NCBI GenBank assembly: GCA_905181705.1
Contig: CAJIYP010000004.1
Span: 1-61,195 of the forward strand
Reading direction: 5' to 3'
DNA from: Cryomorphaceae bacterium BACL29 MAG-121220-bin8
GTDB taxonomy: Bacteria; Bacteroidota; Bacteroidia; Flavobacteriales; Flavobacteriaceae
DNA length: 61,195 nt
Of this stretch, positions 45,776 through 55,555 are shown in pieces. Under the pieces are notes generated by a model. That model was not told the origin of the DNA and made no database searches. It saw only the letters and a list, made by a program, of their open reading frames with translations. The translations under genes were made by a program, and so were the position numbers. The stretch's first letter is position 1; every line of letters starts with the position of its first letter.

Positions 45776-46540
45776 ATGAAAATTTTTTCTTATAATGTTA
45801 ACGGAATTAGAGCTGCGATTAAAAAAGGTTTTTTGGAATGGTTAAATGAATATGGTCCAGACATAATATGTATCCAAGAAATAAAAGCCAATACAGATCA
45901 ATTAGATTTAGATTTATTTAGTAAAATAGGGTATAAATATAATTATTGGTTTTCTGCACAAAAAAAAGGTTATAGTGGAGTTGCTGTTCTATCTAAGCAT
46001 AAACCAATATCTGTTTGTTATGGTACGGGAATTGAGCACATGGACTTTGAGGGGAGAAATTTAAGATTAGATTTTGAAAAATTTTCAGTTATGAGTTTGT
46101 ATTTACCCTCAGGGACTAATATTCAGAGATTAGGTTATAAGTTTAAATATATGGAAGAATTCTACAATTATATCTTGGAATTGAAAAAATCAATTCCTAA
46201 TCTAATAATTTGTGGAGATTATAATATATGTCACGAAATAATAGATATTCATGACCCTATTAGAAATGTCAAAATATCTGGATTCTTGCCTGAAGAACGT
46301 AGTTGGATAACTAATTTCATGAATTTAGGTTTTATAGATTCTTTCAGGTATTTAAATCCAGATCCGAATTCTTATAGCTGGTGGAGCTATAGAGCAAATT
46401 CTAGAGCTAACAATAAAGGATGGAGGATAGATTATAATATGGTTAGTGAAAACTTAAAATCCAATATTAAATCTTCATATATTTTGGATCAAATTTATCA
46501 CTCAGATCATTGCCCAGTTGCTGTTGAATTAAAAATTTAA
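45776..46540 (+). CDS. xthA: Exodeoxyribonuclease III / AP endonuclease
   Basis: 254 residues. EEP-fold nuclease with metal-binding Glu35 in CIQEIKA, GDYNICH in the centre, and the terminal SDHCPV His-Asp pair. YNVNGIRAA at the start is typical of ExoIII. It nicks DNA at abasic sites during base excision repair. In an operon with glyS upstream (6 nt) and aldo/keto reductase downstream (3 nt). Confidence 0.94.
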   Translation: MKIFSYNVNGIRAAIKKGFLEWLNEYGPDIICIQEIKANTDQLDLDLFSKIGYKYNYWFSAQKKGYSGVAVLSKHKPISVCYGTGIEHMDFEGRNLRLDFEKFSVMSLYLPSGTNIQRLGYKFKYMEEFYNYILELKKSIPNLIICGDYNICHEIIDIHDPIRNVKISGFLPEERSWITNFMNLGFIDSFRYLNPDPNSYSWWSYRANSRANNKGWRIDYNMVSENLKSNIKSSYILDQIYHSDHCPVAVELKI

Positions 46541-46543
46541 TTA

Positions 46544-47578
46544 ATGAAATATACATATTTACCTAATACAGATATAAAAGTTAGTAAAATTTGTCTTGGA
46601 ACGATGACTTATGGGAATCAAAATACCATTGATGAATCAGAAGAACAAATGGATTATGCTTTAGAAAATGGAGTTAATTTTTTTGATACTGCTGAGCTTT
46701 ATCCTGTTCCTGCCACACCAGAAAGATATGGTGATACTGAAGAAATTATTGGGAACTGGATGAAAAAAAAATTAAATAGAAATAAAATTATTTTGGCCTC
46801 TAAAATTGCGGGTCCAGGAGACTACACAAAACACATTAGAACAACAGGGTTTTGTGAGAAGGCTTTATTTGAAGCAGTTGAAGGAAGTTTAAAAAGACTT
46901 AAAACAGATTATATCGATTTATATCAGCTTCACTGGCCAGAAAGATTGACTAATACATTTGGTCAGAGAGGATATAAATACATGGAACATGATAAATGGG
47001 CAGACAATTGTGAAAACGTTTTAAATTCATTACAAAAACTAATTGATTTAGGTAAGATTAGACAAGTTGGACTTTCTAATGAAACTCCGTGGGGTTTTAT
47101 GAAGTTCTTAGAATTATCTAAAAGGGACTTGCCTAAAATGATAACTATCCAAAACCCATATTCGTTATTAAACAGACTTTTTGAAGTAGGCAATTCTGAA
47201 ATATGTATAAGAGAAAATGTAGGATTACTTGCTTATTCTCCTCTTGGTTTTGGAGTTTTAAGCGGGAAATATTTAGATGGAAAAATGCCTGTAGATAGTA
47301 GACTGAAACTATTCCCTAATTTGAGTAGGTTTGCTGGCGAACAATCAATGAGTGCAACAAAATTATATATGAAAATTGCTATTAAATATGGAATTTCTCT
47401 TACACATATTTCTTTAGCTTTTGTAAATAGTAGACCTTTTGTTACAAGTAATATTATTGGAGCTTCTAAATTAATTCAATTAAAAGAAAATATTGAAAGT
47501 GTAAAAATAAATTTAAGCAATGAAATTTTAAAGGAAATTGAGAGTGTTCAATCTGCGATTCCTAACCCCGCTCCTTAA
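46544..47578 (+). CDS. Aldo/keto reductase, Tas-like
   Basis: 344 residues forming one (alpha/beta)8 barrel. Catalytic Asp and Tyr occur in FFDTAELYP (about 46-54), Lys in ILASKIAG (about 85), His in LYQLHWPERL. Later blocks RQVGLSNETPWG and GLLAYSPLGFGVLSGKY are typical. The Tas group uses NADPH; the physiological aldehyde is unknown. The 3' end overlaps radA by 17 bp. Confidence 0.92.
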   Translation: MKYTYLPNTDIKVSKICLGTMTYGNQNTIDESEEQMDYALENGVNFFDTAELYPVPATPERYGDTEEIIGNWMKKKLNRNKIILASKIAGPGDYTKHIRTTGFCEKALFEAVEGSLKRLKTDYIDLYQLHWPERLTNTFGQRGYKYMEHDKWADNCENVLNSLQKLIDLGKIRQVGLSNETPWGFMKFLELSKRDLPKMITIQNPYSLLNRLFEVGNSEICIRENVGLLAYSPLGFGVLSGKYLDGKMPVDSRLKLFPNLSRFAGEQSMSATKLYMKIAIKYGISLTHISLAFVNSRPFVTSNIIGASKLIQLKENIESVKINLSNEILKEIESVQSAIPNPAP

Positions 47579-48926
47579 ATAAATTTTTTATTAAATCTTC
47601 TATTCTTGAATATTGTAAAATTTTGATTTTTTTTGGAACTTTTGATATTTTTGTAGCTTTACTTACAATTAAAAACTTAAAACCAAGTTTTTCTGCCTCA
47701 TTTATCCTTTGATCAATTTTGGATATATTTCTCAGTTCACCTGAAAGTCCAATTTCAGCTGCAAAACAAATTCCTTTGGGGACGGGAATATTAATATTAC
47801 TTGATAATATAGCAGCGATTACCGCTAAATCAATAGCTGGATCTTCAATTTTAATTCCCCCAGTAATATTTAAAAAAACATCTTTTGTTCCTAAATTAAA
47901 ACCTGCCTTTTTTTCTAATACAGCTAACAACATATTAAGTCTTTTAGAATTAAAGCCTGTTGTACTTCTTTGAGGAGTCCCATAAACAGCTGTACTTACT
48001 AATGCTTGAATTTCAATCATTATTGGTCTGATTCCTTCAATTGTTGCAGAAATTGCATTACCACTTAAAGGTTCTTTATTGTCAGAAAGCAATAATTCAC
48101 TTGGATTATTCACTTGTTTTAGACCGTCACTGAGCATTTCGTATATTCCTATTTCAGCTGTAGAACCAAATCTATTTTTTTTTGATCTTAATATTCTATA
48201 AATATGATTTCTATCTCCTTCAAAATGTAATACGACATCAACCATATGTTCTAATATTTTAGGACCAGCTATTCCTCCGTCTTTTGTAATATGCCCAACC
48301 ATTATGACAGGCAGGTGTGTTTTTTTTGCATACTTTAAGAAATGAGAAGTAGATTCTTTAATTTGAGATACGCTTCCAGGGCTACTATCAATAGTATCCG
48401 TTTGTAAAGTTTGAACGGAATCAATAATAATTAGTTCAGGTTTAATTGAATTTACGTGTTGAATAATTTTTTCAACATTTGTCTCGTTTAGCACAAAGCA
48501 AGATTCAGAATTAGAATTAATTCTATCTGCTCTACGTTTAATTTGCTGTTGGCTTTCTTCTCCTGAAACATAAAGTACTCTTATATTTAATAAAAGAGAA
48601 ATTTGAAGTAGAAGAGTAGATTTTCCTATCCCAGGTTCTCCGCCAATTAATATTAAAGATCCAGGGACAACCCCACCACCTAAAACTCTATTAAGCTCTT
48701 CGTCTTTTAAATTTAATCTTGGATTGTTTGAGGTATCAATTTCAGTAACTTTTATGGGTTTTGAAGAGGTCTGACTTTTAGATAAACCCAAAGATTTTTT
48801 TTTTGGATTTTCTATAATCTCTTCAACTAAAGTATTCCATTCTTTGCAGGATCCGCATTGACCTAACCATTTTGGATAATGAGTTCCACAATTTTGACAA
48901 AAGAATGCTGTTTTGAGACTAGACAT
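47562..48926 (-). CDS. radA: DNA repair protein RadA
   Basis: 454 residues. N-terminal zinc finger with Cys10, Cys13, Cys24 and Cys27; RecA-like ATPase with Walker A GGEPGIGKST (95-104); RadA-specific KNRFG (250-254); and a C-terminal Lon-protease-like domain (about 275-450, lacking the catalytic serine context). RadA drives branch migration in recombination. It heads a short cluster with the flippase-like gene, panD and panC. Confidence 0.96.
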   Translation of the reverse strand: MSSLKTAFFCQNCGTHYPKWLGQCGSCKEWNTLVEEIIENPKKKSLGLSKSQTSSKPIKVTEIDTSNNPRLNLKDEELNRVLGGGVVPGSLILIGGEPGIGKSTLLLQISLLLNIRVLYVSGEESQQQIKRRADRINSNSESCFVLNETNVEKIIQHVNSIKPELIIIDSVQTLQTDTIDSSPGSVSQIKESTSHFLKYAKKTHLPVIMVGHITKDGGIAGPKILEHMVDVVLHFEGDRNHIYRILRSKKNRFGSTAEIGIYEMLSDGLKQVNNPSELLLSDNKEPLSGNAISATIEGIRPIMIEIQALVSTAVYGTPQRSTTGFNSKRLNMLLAVLEKKAGFNLGTKDVFLNITGGIKIEDPAIDLAVIAAILSSNINIPVPKGICFAAEIGLSGELRNISKIDQRINEAEKLGFKFLIVSKATKISKVPKKIKILQYSRIEDLIKNLFKERG

Positions 48927-48940
48927 TAATGAAAAAGTTT

Positions 48941-49894
48941 TTAAGTTTTATTTTTGTTTAATATAGGTAAAAAAACAAAAGATAAAGAACCGAAAATTAT
49001 TATCATTAAAGTTTGTGACGTCCAAATTATCCATCCAAAAGCAAGAGCAATTTCATATGAAATATTATACTGACTTAAAACTGTTGCAATGGCCAAAGGA
49101 TAAACACCAATCCCCCCATTTGTAGTAGACATTGCAATGGCACCTGCAACAAATGCTATAAACATCGGTTCTAAACCTAATGAATATGTTTCCGGAAGAC
49201 TAAATTTAATTACGTACATCATGAGAAAATACATTAGCCAAATAAAGAAAGTATAAAAAACGAACTTTTTCTTTTCCCTTAACAATGAAAAAGCCCAAAT
49301 CCCATCCTTTAAGCCTAAAATAAATTTTTTAAATTTATTTTTAAATGAAAGCTTATTAATTAGTAAGACAAATAAAATAACAAATAAAAATAATGGAATA
49401 ATATAATTAGTTATTGGAATTTCATTTAAATAAGTTTCAGGTCTCCACAAGTTAGGTGATAAATAGGCGCCTAAAATTATACAAAAAAACAAAATAATTA
49501 AATCAATTATTCTTTCAGAAATGATAGTCCCAAATCCTTTTTCAAATGGTATTTTTTCATATGCGTAAATAGAAGATGCTCTTAATAATTCACCTGATCT
49601 AGGAAAAGCAAGGTTGCCAAGGTTAGCAACCATTATTGCCATTATAGAATTTGAAAATTTAATTTTAAAGCCGATAGGATTTAGCAAATAACCCCACCTT
49701 TGAGCTCTTGAAAAATGACTTAAAATACCTAAAGAAATCCCAAAAAAAACATACGTGTAATCCGCCATTAAAATAGAATTTAAAATATAGTTTCTATCTT
49801 CTAATGAAGTGTTTTTATAGGAGAAGTATACACATAAAAGACCAATTGAAAGAGGGGCAATCGTCTTCAAGACAACTAATAATTTATTAATCAT
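48941..49894 (-). CDS. Lysylphosphatidylglycerol synthase-like / flippase-domain membrane protein (UPF0104)
   Basis: 317 residues with about eight hydrophobic segments. The LPG_synthase_TM pattern is visible in NLGNLAFPRSGELLRASSIY, FGTIISERIIDLI, and GAIAMSTTNGGIGVYPLAI. The family contains the flippase half of MprF and hopanoid/lipid translocases; no aminoacyl-transfer domain is present. Substrate unknown. It lies 2 nt downstream of panD. Confidence 0.88.
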   Translation of the reverse strand: MINKLLVVLKTIAPLSIGLLCVYFSYKNTSLEDRNYILNSILMADYTYVFFGISLGILSHFSRAQRWGYLLNPIGFKIKFSNSIMAIMVANLGNLAFPRSGELLRASSIYAYEKIPFEKGFGTIISERIIDLIILFFCIILGAYLSPNLWRPETYLNEIPITNYIIPLFLFVILFVLLINKLSFKNKFKKFILGLKDGIWAFSLLREKKKFVFYTFFIWLMYFLMMYVIKFSLPETYSLGLEPMFIAFVAGAIAMSTTNGGIGVYPLAIATVLSQYNISYEIALAFGWIIWTSQTLMIIIFGSLSFVFLPILNKNKT

Positions 49895-49896
49895 TT

Positions 49897-50244
49897 TTAG
49901 TTGAGTAAGTTGTTTTCGTCAGGAAATATAATAGTTGGATTGTGTTTTTTTGCATTTTCTAAATTCATTGAAGCATAACTAATTATAATTATTTTATCTC
50001 CTTTTTGAACTTTTCTAGCAGCAGGTCCATTTAAAGTTATTTCACCACTATTTTTCTTTCCGTTAATGATGTATGTTTCTAGTCTTTCTCCGTTGTTTAT
50101 ATTAACAATTTGGACTTTTTCGCCAACAATCATTTTTGCTGCATTTATAAGGTTTTCATCGATTGTTATACTACCAATATAATCTAAATTACAATTTGTA
50201 ACATTTACCCGATGGATTTTTGACTTTAGGACTTCAATTTGCAT
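49897..50244 (-). CDS. panD: Aspartate 1-decarboxylase PanD
   Basis: 115 residues. The pro-enzyme self-cleaves between Gly24 and Ser25 in DYIGSITID, making the pyruvoyl group; Lys9, Tyr22 and the [11 protein letters not shown] block are conserved. It makes beta-alanine for pantothenate. It sits 14 nt after panC, so the two pathway genes are co-expressed. Confidence 0.96.
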   Translation of the reverse strand: MQIEVLKSKIHRVNVTNCNLDYIGSITIDENLINAAKMIVGEKVQIVNINNGERLETYIINGKKNSGEITLNGPAARKVQKGDKIIIISYASMNLENAKKHNPTIIFPDENNLLN

Positions 50245-50258
50245 TGAACAAATATAAA

Positions 50259-51107
50259 TTAATTCAACAAAATGTTATCAATTAATCGCACCTCATTCAC
50301 TAGAACACAAATAAAAGCCCTGTAAGATTTTTCAGGATTTATTACGCTATCAATTTGTAAAGTTTTTGCATTTGCAATCTCAAAGTATTCGACCTTGAAG
50401 TTTGGATTTTTATTAATATTGTAAATTATTTCTTTTTTAATTTTAGCTAAGTCAGAATTTTTAAAATTGTTTTTTAAAATATTTAAACTATTGTAAATAA
50501 TGGAAGAATTTTTTTTGTCAAAATTAGATAATAAATTATTTCTTGAGCTCATTGCTAATCCATTTTTTTCTCTTATGGTTGGACAAATTATCATTTTCAC
50601 GTTTATTTTCTCTAAACTTATAAGTCTTTTTATTATTTGGGTTTGTTGATAATCTTTTTCTCCAAAATAAATACTACTTGGCTTGAACAGTTCAAGTAAT
50701 TTTGATACTATAGTTGCTACTCCATTAAAATGATTCACCCTAAATCTTCCCTCTAATTCTATATCAATATTATCAAAATCATATTTTTTTAGTTTAGGAA
50801 TCCCACCATAAATTTCTGTTTCACTTGGACAGAAAATATTTATATTTTCAGAAATTGTTTTGATCAAAACGACATCTTTCTCCAAATCTTTAGGATATTT
50901 ATTCAGATTTTCAGAGCTGCTAAATTGCGTGGGGTTTACAAAAATACTTACCCAAACATTGTCATTATTTTTCACAGCATTTTCTATAAGCGATAAATGT
51001 CCCTCATGGAGTGAGCCCATTGTTGGCACCAATCCGATGTTATTTTTAGATAAAATAGATACTTTTATTTTATTTTCAACATCTTCTTTTTTAAAATAGA
51101 CAGGCAT
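50259..51107 (-). CDS. panC: Pantothenate synthetase PanC
   Basis: 282 residues. The nucleotidyl-transferase fold is shown by [20 protein letters not shown] (HxGH type, about 26-45), [10 protein letters not shown], the pantoate-binding [15 protein letters not shown], and YFGEKDYQQ, then MSSRNNLL. It joins pantoate with beta-alanine from PanD. First gene of the panC-panD-flippase-radA run; divergent from the glycogen-synthase-like gene. Confidence 0.96.
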   Translation of the reverse strand: MPVYFKKEDVENKIKVSILSKNNIGLVPTMGSLHEGHLSLIENAVKNNDNVWVSIFVNPTQFSSSENLNKYPKDLEKDVVLIKTISENINIFCPSETEIYGGIPKLKKYDFDNIDIELEGRFRVNHFNGVATIVSKLLELFKPSSIYFGEKDYQQTQIIKRLISLEKINVKMIICPTIREKNGLAMSSRNNLLSNFDKKNSSIIYNSLNILKNNFKNSDLAKIKKEIIYNINKNPNFKVEYFEIANAKTLQIDSVINPEKSYRAFICVLVNEVRLIDNILLN

Positions 51108-51141
51108 TTAATATAATTTTAACACTCTATATTAGGTGTAA

Positions 51142-51176
51142 TTTGGATTAAATCTAACATAATTTTCGTAATTTTG
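51142..51176 (+). promoter_or_regulatory. promoter of the glycogen-synthase-like gene
   Basis: TTTG at 51142-51145 and TAATTTTG at 51169-51176, separated by 23 nt, match both halves of the Bacteroidota consensus (TTTG, 17-23 nt, TAnnTTTG). The start codon is 37 nt downstream. The best-supported promoter in the window. Confidence 0.6.
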
Positions 51177-51212
51177 CATTCTCTAATAATTGAGTTTTAA
51201 AGAAAGGATTTT

Positions 51213-52022
51213 ATGACTGGAAAAAAAGTGCTTTTCGTATCCTCTGAAGTTATACCATATCTTCCAAATAATGACATTTCGTCATTGTCATATAATTTAC
51301 CTAAAATGGTCAATGAAAACGGAGGGCAAACAAGAATTTTTATACCTAAATATGGTATTATTAACGAAAGACGTCATCAATTACATGAAGTGATCAGGCT
51401 TTCTGGAATGAATTTAATCATTGATGACATAGATATGCCTTTAATTATTAAAGTAGCATCTATTCCAAAAGAGAGAATGCAGGTCTATTTTATTGATAAT
51501 GATGAATATTTTAAAAATAGAGGTCTTCATATTGATGATAAAAAAAAGCTCTATAAAGACAATGACGAAAGAGCAATATTTTTTGCTAAAGGAGTAGTTG
51601 AAACCATAAAAAAACTCAATTGGTCACCTGATATTATACATGTCCATGGCTGGATAGCTTCTTTACTGCCTCTTTATTTAAAAGAATATTACAAAGATGA
51701 GCCACTTTTTAAAAATTCCAAAGTCGTAGTTTCTATTTATGGAAATGAAATTACAGGAAATTTAAATAAAAACTTAGTTAAGAAAATTCAGTTTGATGAA
51801 GTTCAAAGTGAAACTTTAAGCATTTTAGAAAAGCCAACATATTTAGATTTGTTTAAAAATGCTATTTTAAATTCAGATGGAGTTGTTATTGCTGGAGATG
51901 AAACGGATGAATCCATATTAGAACTTGTAAAAACCCACGAAAAACCTCTTTTAAAATTCGGATTTAAGGATGGGTTTAAAGAAGAGTATTTAAATTTTTA
52001 TAACACCAAAATTCTCAATTAA
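51213..52022 (+). CDS. Glycogen/starch synthase N-terminal domain protein (GT5, single domain)
   Basis: 269 residues. It matches only the N-terminal Rossmann half of GT5 glycogen synthases (KVLFVSSEVIPYLPNN, MVNENGGQTRIFIPKYG, DIIHVHGWIASLLPLYL, DGVVIAGDE). The C-terminal half with the nucleotide-sugar site is missing and the neighbouring ORF is unrelated, so this is not a frameshift. The ADP-glucose-binding K-x-G-G motif is replaced by a loop without it. Such short forms are common in flavobacteria and probably do not make glycogen. The next gene starts 7 nt later. Confidence 0.85.
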   Translation: MTGKKVLFVSSEVIPYLPNNDISSLSYNLPKMVNENGGQTRIFIPKYGIINERRHQLHEVIRLSGMNLIIDDIDMPLIIKVASIPKERMQVYFIDNDEYFKNRGLHIDDKKKLYKDNDERAIFFAKGVVETIKKLNWSPDIIHVHGWIASLLPLYLKEYYKDEPLFKNSKVVVSIYGNEITGNLNKNLVKKIQFDEVQSETLSILEKPTYLDLFKNAILNSDGVVIAGDETDESILELVKTHEKPLLKFGFKDGFKEEYLNFYNTKILN

Positions 52023-52029
52023 TTTATTG

Positions 52030-53841
52030 ATGAAATATAATAAATATCTATTCCTTTTAATAATTATTATCTCATCTTGTAATAAAGATTTTAATACTGT
52101 TGGCATTAACTTAATCAACAATAAACCTTTTAACACAAGCTTGGAAGAGATCCCAGTTTTTGTTAAAATGAAAAAAATTCCACCATATGTTGTTAATCAA
52201 ATACAAACATTTCAGTTAGGAACATATAATGATAATATTTTTGGGAACACGGAAGTAGTCTACTTATCTCAACTCACTTTAGAAACTGTTTCCCCAGTTT
52301 TTGGGATATTTAAACAAAATGACGAAATAAATGGGATGGAAGATAATATTGCTGCAATTCCTGAAAAAGAAACTTTAAAAGATGTTTTTTTAGATATACC
52401 ATTTTTTAACAACGTTGATGATGATGATAATGATGGCGTCATTAATCTTTATGATATCGATAGTACAGACCCTGAGAGCGATAGTGATGGGGACGGATGG
52501 TCTGATATTTATGAATCTCAAATTGGGCAAAATCCATTAAATCCAGACACAGATGGTGATGGAATTTTAGATCCAGATGATGATGAATCAAAAAACCCTA
52601 ATGGTGGAGGTACTGTCTATGAATTAGATTCTTTAATAGGAAACTCTAAAGCTAAGTTCAAACTAAAAGTTAATGAATTAGACTATTATTTAAGAGCATA
52701 TGATCCTGAATCTAATTTCGAAAAATATCAAAAATATTATTCTAATAATGAAATTCCCTCAAATTTTTCTGGCACTGTACTTTTTGATGACGAAATAGAA
52801 ATTAATTCTAATGAGCTTGTTTTTTACAATGAAGATGATCCCGAAACCACAGAAGATGATGAATCAGAAACTGTAAAAGAAAGGCTAACACCTAGGATAA
52901 GGGTTTCACTTGATAAGGAATTTTTTCAAAAAAAAATCATTGATAATGAAGGATCTCAAGATTTAGATAATAATGAAAATTTTAAGTTATTTATAAAAGG
53001 TTTAGTAATTAAAGCATATGATTTTTCTGATCCTTTAATGATGATTTTAAATTTTAATGAAGCGGAAATAAGAATGGTATATGATTATCAAAAATATGAT
53101 AAAAATGATACTTCTGATGATACTTCTGATGACGTAATAGAGGAAGAGGAATCTAAATTTTTATTAAAGATGAGTGGGTATAAAATTAATTCATTTAAAA
53201 ACGAAGCTTATCCTGCGGCAATTTATAATGAGATTTCCGACACTATTAACAACCCTAAAACAGTTTATCTTAAAGGAGGAGCAGGGGTTATGGCTGAAAT
53301 TGAATTATTTAAAAATAATGATGGGATAGATGTTTTAGAAGAGATTAGATCTAAAGAATGGTTGGTTAATGAGGCAAACTTGTCCATGTATATTGATAAA
53401 GATATGCTTAGTTCTAGTGGGGGAATTATTGAACCTTCTAGACTGTATTTGTATGATATAAAAAATAAGGCTCCATTAATAGATTATTTTATTGACAATT
53501 CATCTGGTGCCAAAGAATATGACAATAAGATATACCATGGTGGCTTAATTGAGCTAGACGAGGATGAAAACGGGTTGATGTATAAAATTAAAATAAGTGA
53601 ACATATAAAAAATGTTATTAGAAAAGATTCTACAAATCTTAAACTAGGCTTAGTAGTAAGTTCTGATATAAGCAGTTCTATGAATACTGAGGTAGAAAAC
53701 TCTGACCTTATGACTTTCACACCTACATCATCAGCTATTAACCCTCTAGGAACTGTTCTAATTGGACCAAGTCCAAGTGCTGATAAATACGCTAAAAGAA
53801 TGAGATTAAATCTTTATTATACGGAGATTAATAACGATTAA
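52030..53841 (+). CDS. DUF4270 lipoprotein with calcium-binding TSP3-like insert
   Basis: 603 residues from the ATG at 52030 (an in-frame TTG just before it is less likely). Lipobox IISSC (Cys17). DUF4270 family segments include VGINLINN, FQLGTYNDNIFG and the C-terminal KRMRLNLYYTE. Residues about 129-190 are a run of Asp-rich D-x-D-x-D-G loops (DSDGDGWSD, DTDGDGILD) like thrombospondin type 3 repeats, predicted to bind Ca2+ on an extended surface segment. Probably outer-membrane anchored; role unknown. Co-transcribed with the upstream gene. Confidence 0.88.
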   Translation: MKYNKYLFLLIIIISSCNKDFNTVGINLINNKPFNTSLEEIPVFVKMKKIPPYVVNQIQTFQLGTYNDNIFGNTEVVYLSQLTLETVSPVFGIFKQNDEINGMEDNIAAIPEKETLKDVFLDIPFFNNVDDDDNDGVINLYDIDSTDPESDSDGDGWSDIYESQIGQNPLNPDTDGDGILDPDDDESKNPNGGGTVYELDSLIGNSKAKFKLKVNELDYYLRAYDPESNFEKYQKYYSNNEIPSNFSGTVLFDDEIEINSNELVFYNEDDPETTEDDESETVKERLTPRIRVSLDKEFFQKKIIDNEGSQDLDNNENFKLFIKGLVIKAYDFSDPLMMILNFNEAEIRMVYDYQKYDKNDTSDDTSDDVIEEEESKFLLKMSGYKINSFKNEAYPAAIYNEISDTINNPKTVYLKGGAGVMAEIELFKNNDGIDVLEEIRSKEWLVNEANLSMYIDKDMLSSSGGIIEPSRLYLYDIKNKAPLIDYFIDNSSGAKEYDNKIYHGGLIELDEDENGLMYKIKISEHIKNVIRKDSTNLKLGLVVSSDISSSMNTEVENSDLMTFTPTSSAINPLGTVLIGPSPSADKYAKRMRLNLYYTEINND

Positions 53842-53909
53842 GCATTTCTCTGACTTTTCTATATATTTTTAAAGACTCCTTGTTCCCCAATAATTTAAAC
53901 TTTTAAATA

Positions 53910-53939
53910 GATTTTTTCTTTTTATTGAAGAAAAAAATC
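53910..53939. terminator. possible hairpin terminator between convergent genes
   Basis: GATTTTTTCTT pairs with AAGAAAAAAATC through one bulged A and a 7-nt loop. It is AT-rich and could end transcripts from either side (DUF4270 plus strand, rpoN minus strand). The rest of the 53842-54055 gap shows nothing recognisable. Confidence 0.35.
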
Positions 53940-54055
53940 GTTGCAAATAAAAGTTCATTTAATTGAACGAATATCAATAATAAGTGTACTTCGATTGAGG
54001 AATGTTTTTTCAATATAAATATCTGAGGATACAATAACTAAAGACAATTCATTAA

Positions 54056-55501
54056 TTATAGTTTTTTTCGAAGTCGGGCTACGGGACTTCCTATCATTTC
54101 TCTATACTTTGCAACAGTTCTTCTAGCTATTGGATAACCTTTTTTATTTATGATCTTAGTAAGCTGGTCATCAGTTAATGGTTTGGTTTTGTCTTCATTA
54201 TCTATGATGACCTGAAGCTCTTTTTTAATTTCAATTGTAGAAACTTCAATTCCTTGATCGTTAGTTATTCCCTCTGAAAAAAATGATTTTATTAATTTAA
54301 TGCCATAAGGTGAATCAACATATTTACTATTAGCTACTCTGGAAATGGTAGAGATATCCATTTGAATTTTTTCAGCAATATCTTTTAAAATCATAGGCTT
54401 TAGGTTGCTTTCATCCCCTGAGAGAAAATATTCTTTTTGAAAGTCCATTATTGATTTCATTGTTAGTAATAAAGTTTGATTTCTCTGATTAATTGCATCA
54501 ATAAACCATTTAGCAGCATCTAATTTTTGTTTAATGAAAATCACAGCATCTTTTTGAGATTTAGAAGCTTTATTAGTCTCTTTATACCCAGATAGCATGT
54601 TTTTATATTCATTTGAAACGTGTAAATCTGGTGCATTTCTTGAATTTAAAGTAAGTAGAAGTTTATTTTCCACTATTTCAATTGTAAAATCCGGAATTAT
54701 ACTTGAATTTATTTTAGTTGGTTCTGAAAATGCTGCACCTGGCTTTGGATTTAATTTTTCAATTTCTTTAATTGCAATTTTTAAATCATTTTCATTAATA
54801 TTAAGTTTTAGAATAATTTTTTGATAATGTTTCTTAATAAACATATCAAAATTATTCTCTATTATTTTAATTGCGGTATTAATACTTGACGAGGATTTTT
54901 TCTTCTTTAATTGTATAGTAAGGGTCTCTTGAAGGTTTCTTGCCCCTACACCTGGAGGGTCCAATAAATGAATTGTTTTAAGTATTTTTTCTATTGATTC
55001 AACATCGGAATAAATTCCCATTGTAAAAGCTAAATCATCAACAATATCTAGCAATTCTCTTCTTAGATATCCTGTTTGATCAATACTCCCTACTAAAAAA
55101 TGAGCAATCTCAAGATCTGATTTATTGAATGAAAAAGCTTGAAGTTGATTTTTAAGAAACTCATTGAAACTAATGCCTGAAATAAATGGTAAACTTTTTT
55201 GCTCGTCGTCCGCACTATGATTATTAGATTTTAATTTGTAATCAGGAACATCATCATCACTTAAATAATCTTCTACATTTATTTCGTTATCAGAAACAAC
55301 TTCTTCTTCAAAATCATTTGTTTCTTCAAAAGGATTTTCTTCCTCTTCCTCTTTTCCAACTTCTAAAGCAGGGTTTTCTTCAATTTCTCTAGATAAACGT
55401 TGTTCAAGTTCTTGAACAGGCAGTTGTATCAGTTTCATCAACTGAATTTGTTGAGGGGATAACTTCTGAGATAATTTTAATTGTAAACGTTGATTAAGCA
55501 T
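54056..55501 (-). CDS. rpoN: RNA polymerase sigma-54 factor RpoN
   Basis: 481 residues. Region I is Gln/Leu-rich (QKLSPQQIQLMKLIQLPVQELEQRL in outline), region II acidic (about 50-95), and region III contains the core-binding domain and the helix-turn-helix. The RpoN box reads ARRTVAKYRE near the C-terminus. It directs RNA polymerase to -24/-12 promoters and needs an AAA+ activator, none of which is in this window. It follows asnS on the same strand (54 nt). Confidence 0.96.
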   Translation of the reverse strand: MLNQRLQLKLSQKLSPQQIQLMKLIQLPVQELEQRLSREIEENPALEVGKEEEEENPFEETNDFEEEVVSDNEINVEDYLSDDDVPDYKLKSNNHSADDEQKSLPFISGISFNEFLKNQLQAFSFNKSDLEIAHFLVGSIDQTGYLRRELLDIVDDLAFTMGIYSDVESIEKILKTIHLLDPPGVGARNLQETLTIQLKKKKSSSSINTAIKIIENNFDMFIKKHYQKIILKLNINENDLKIAIKEIEKLNPKPGAAFSEPTKINSSIIPDFTIEIVENKLLLTLNSRNAPDLHVSNEYKNMLSGYKETNKASKSQKDAVIFIKQKLDAAKWFIDAINQRNQTLLLTMKSIMDFQKEYFLSGDESNLKPMILKDIAEKIQMDISTISRVANSKYVDSPYGIKLIKSFFSEGITNDQGIEVSTIEIKKELQVIIDNEDKTKPLTDDQLTKIINKKGYPIARRTVAKYREMIGSPVARLRKKL

Positions 55502-55555
55502 TGAAATTTAATTCAAATAAAAGTACAAAAAAGACATTGAATCAATATTACATCA

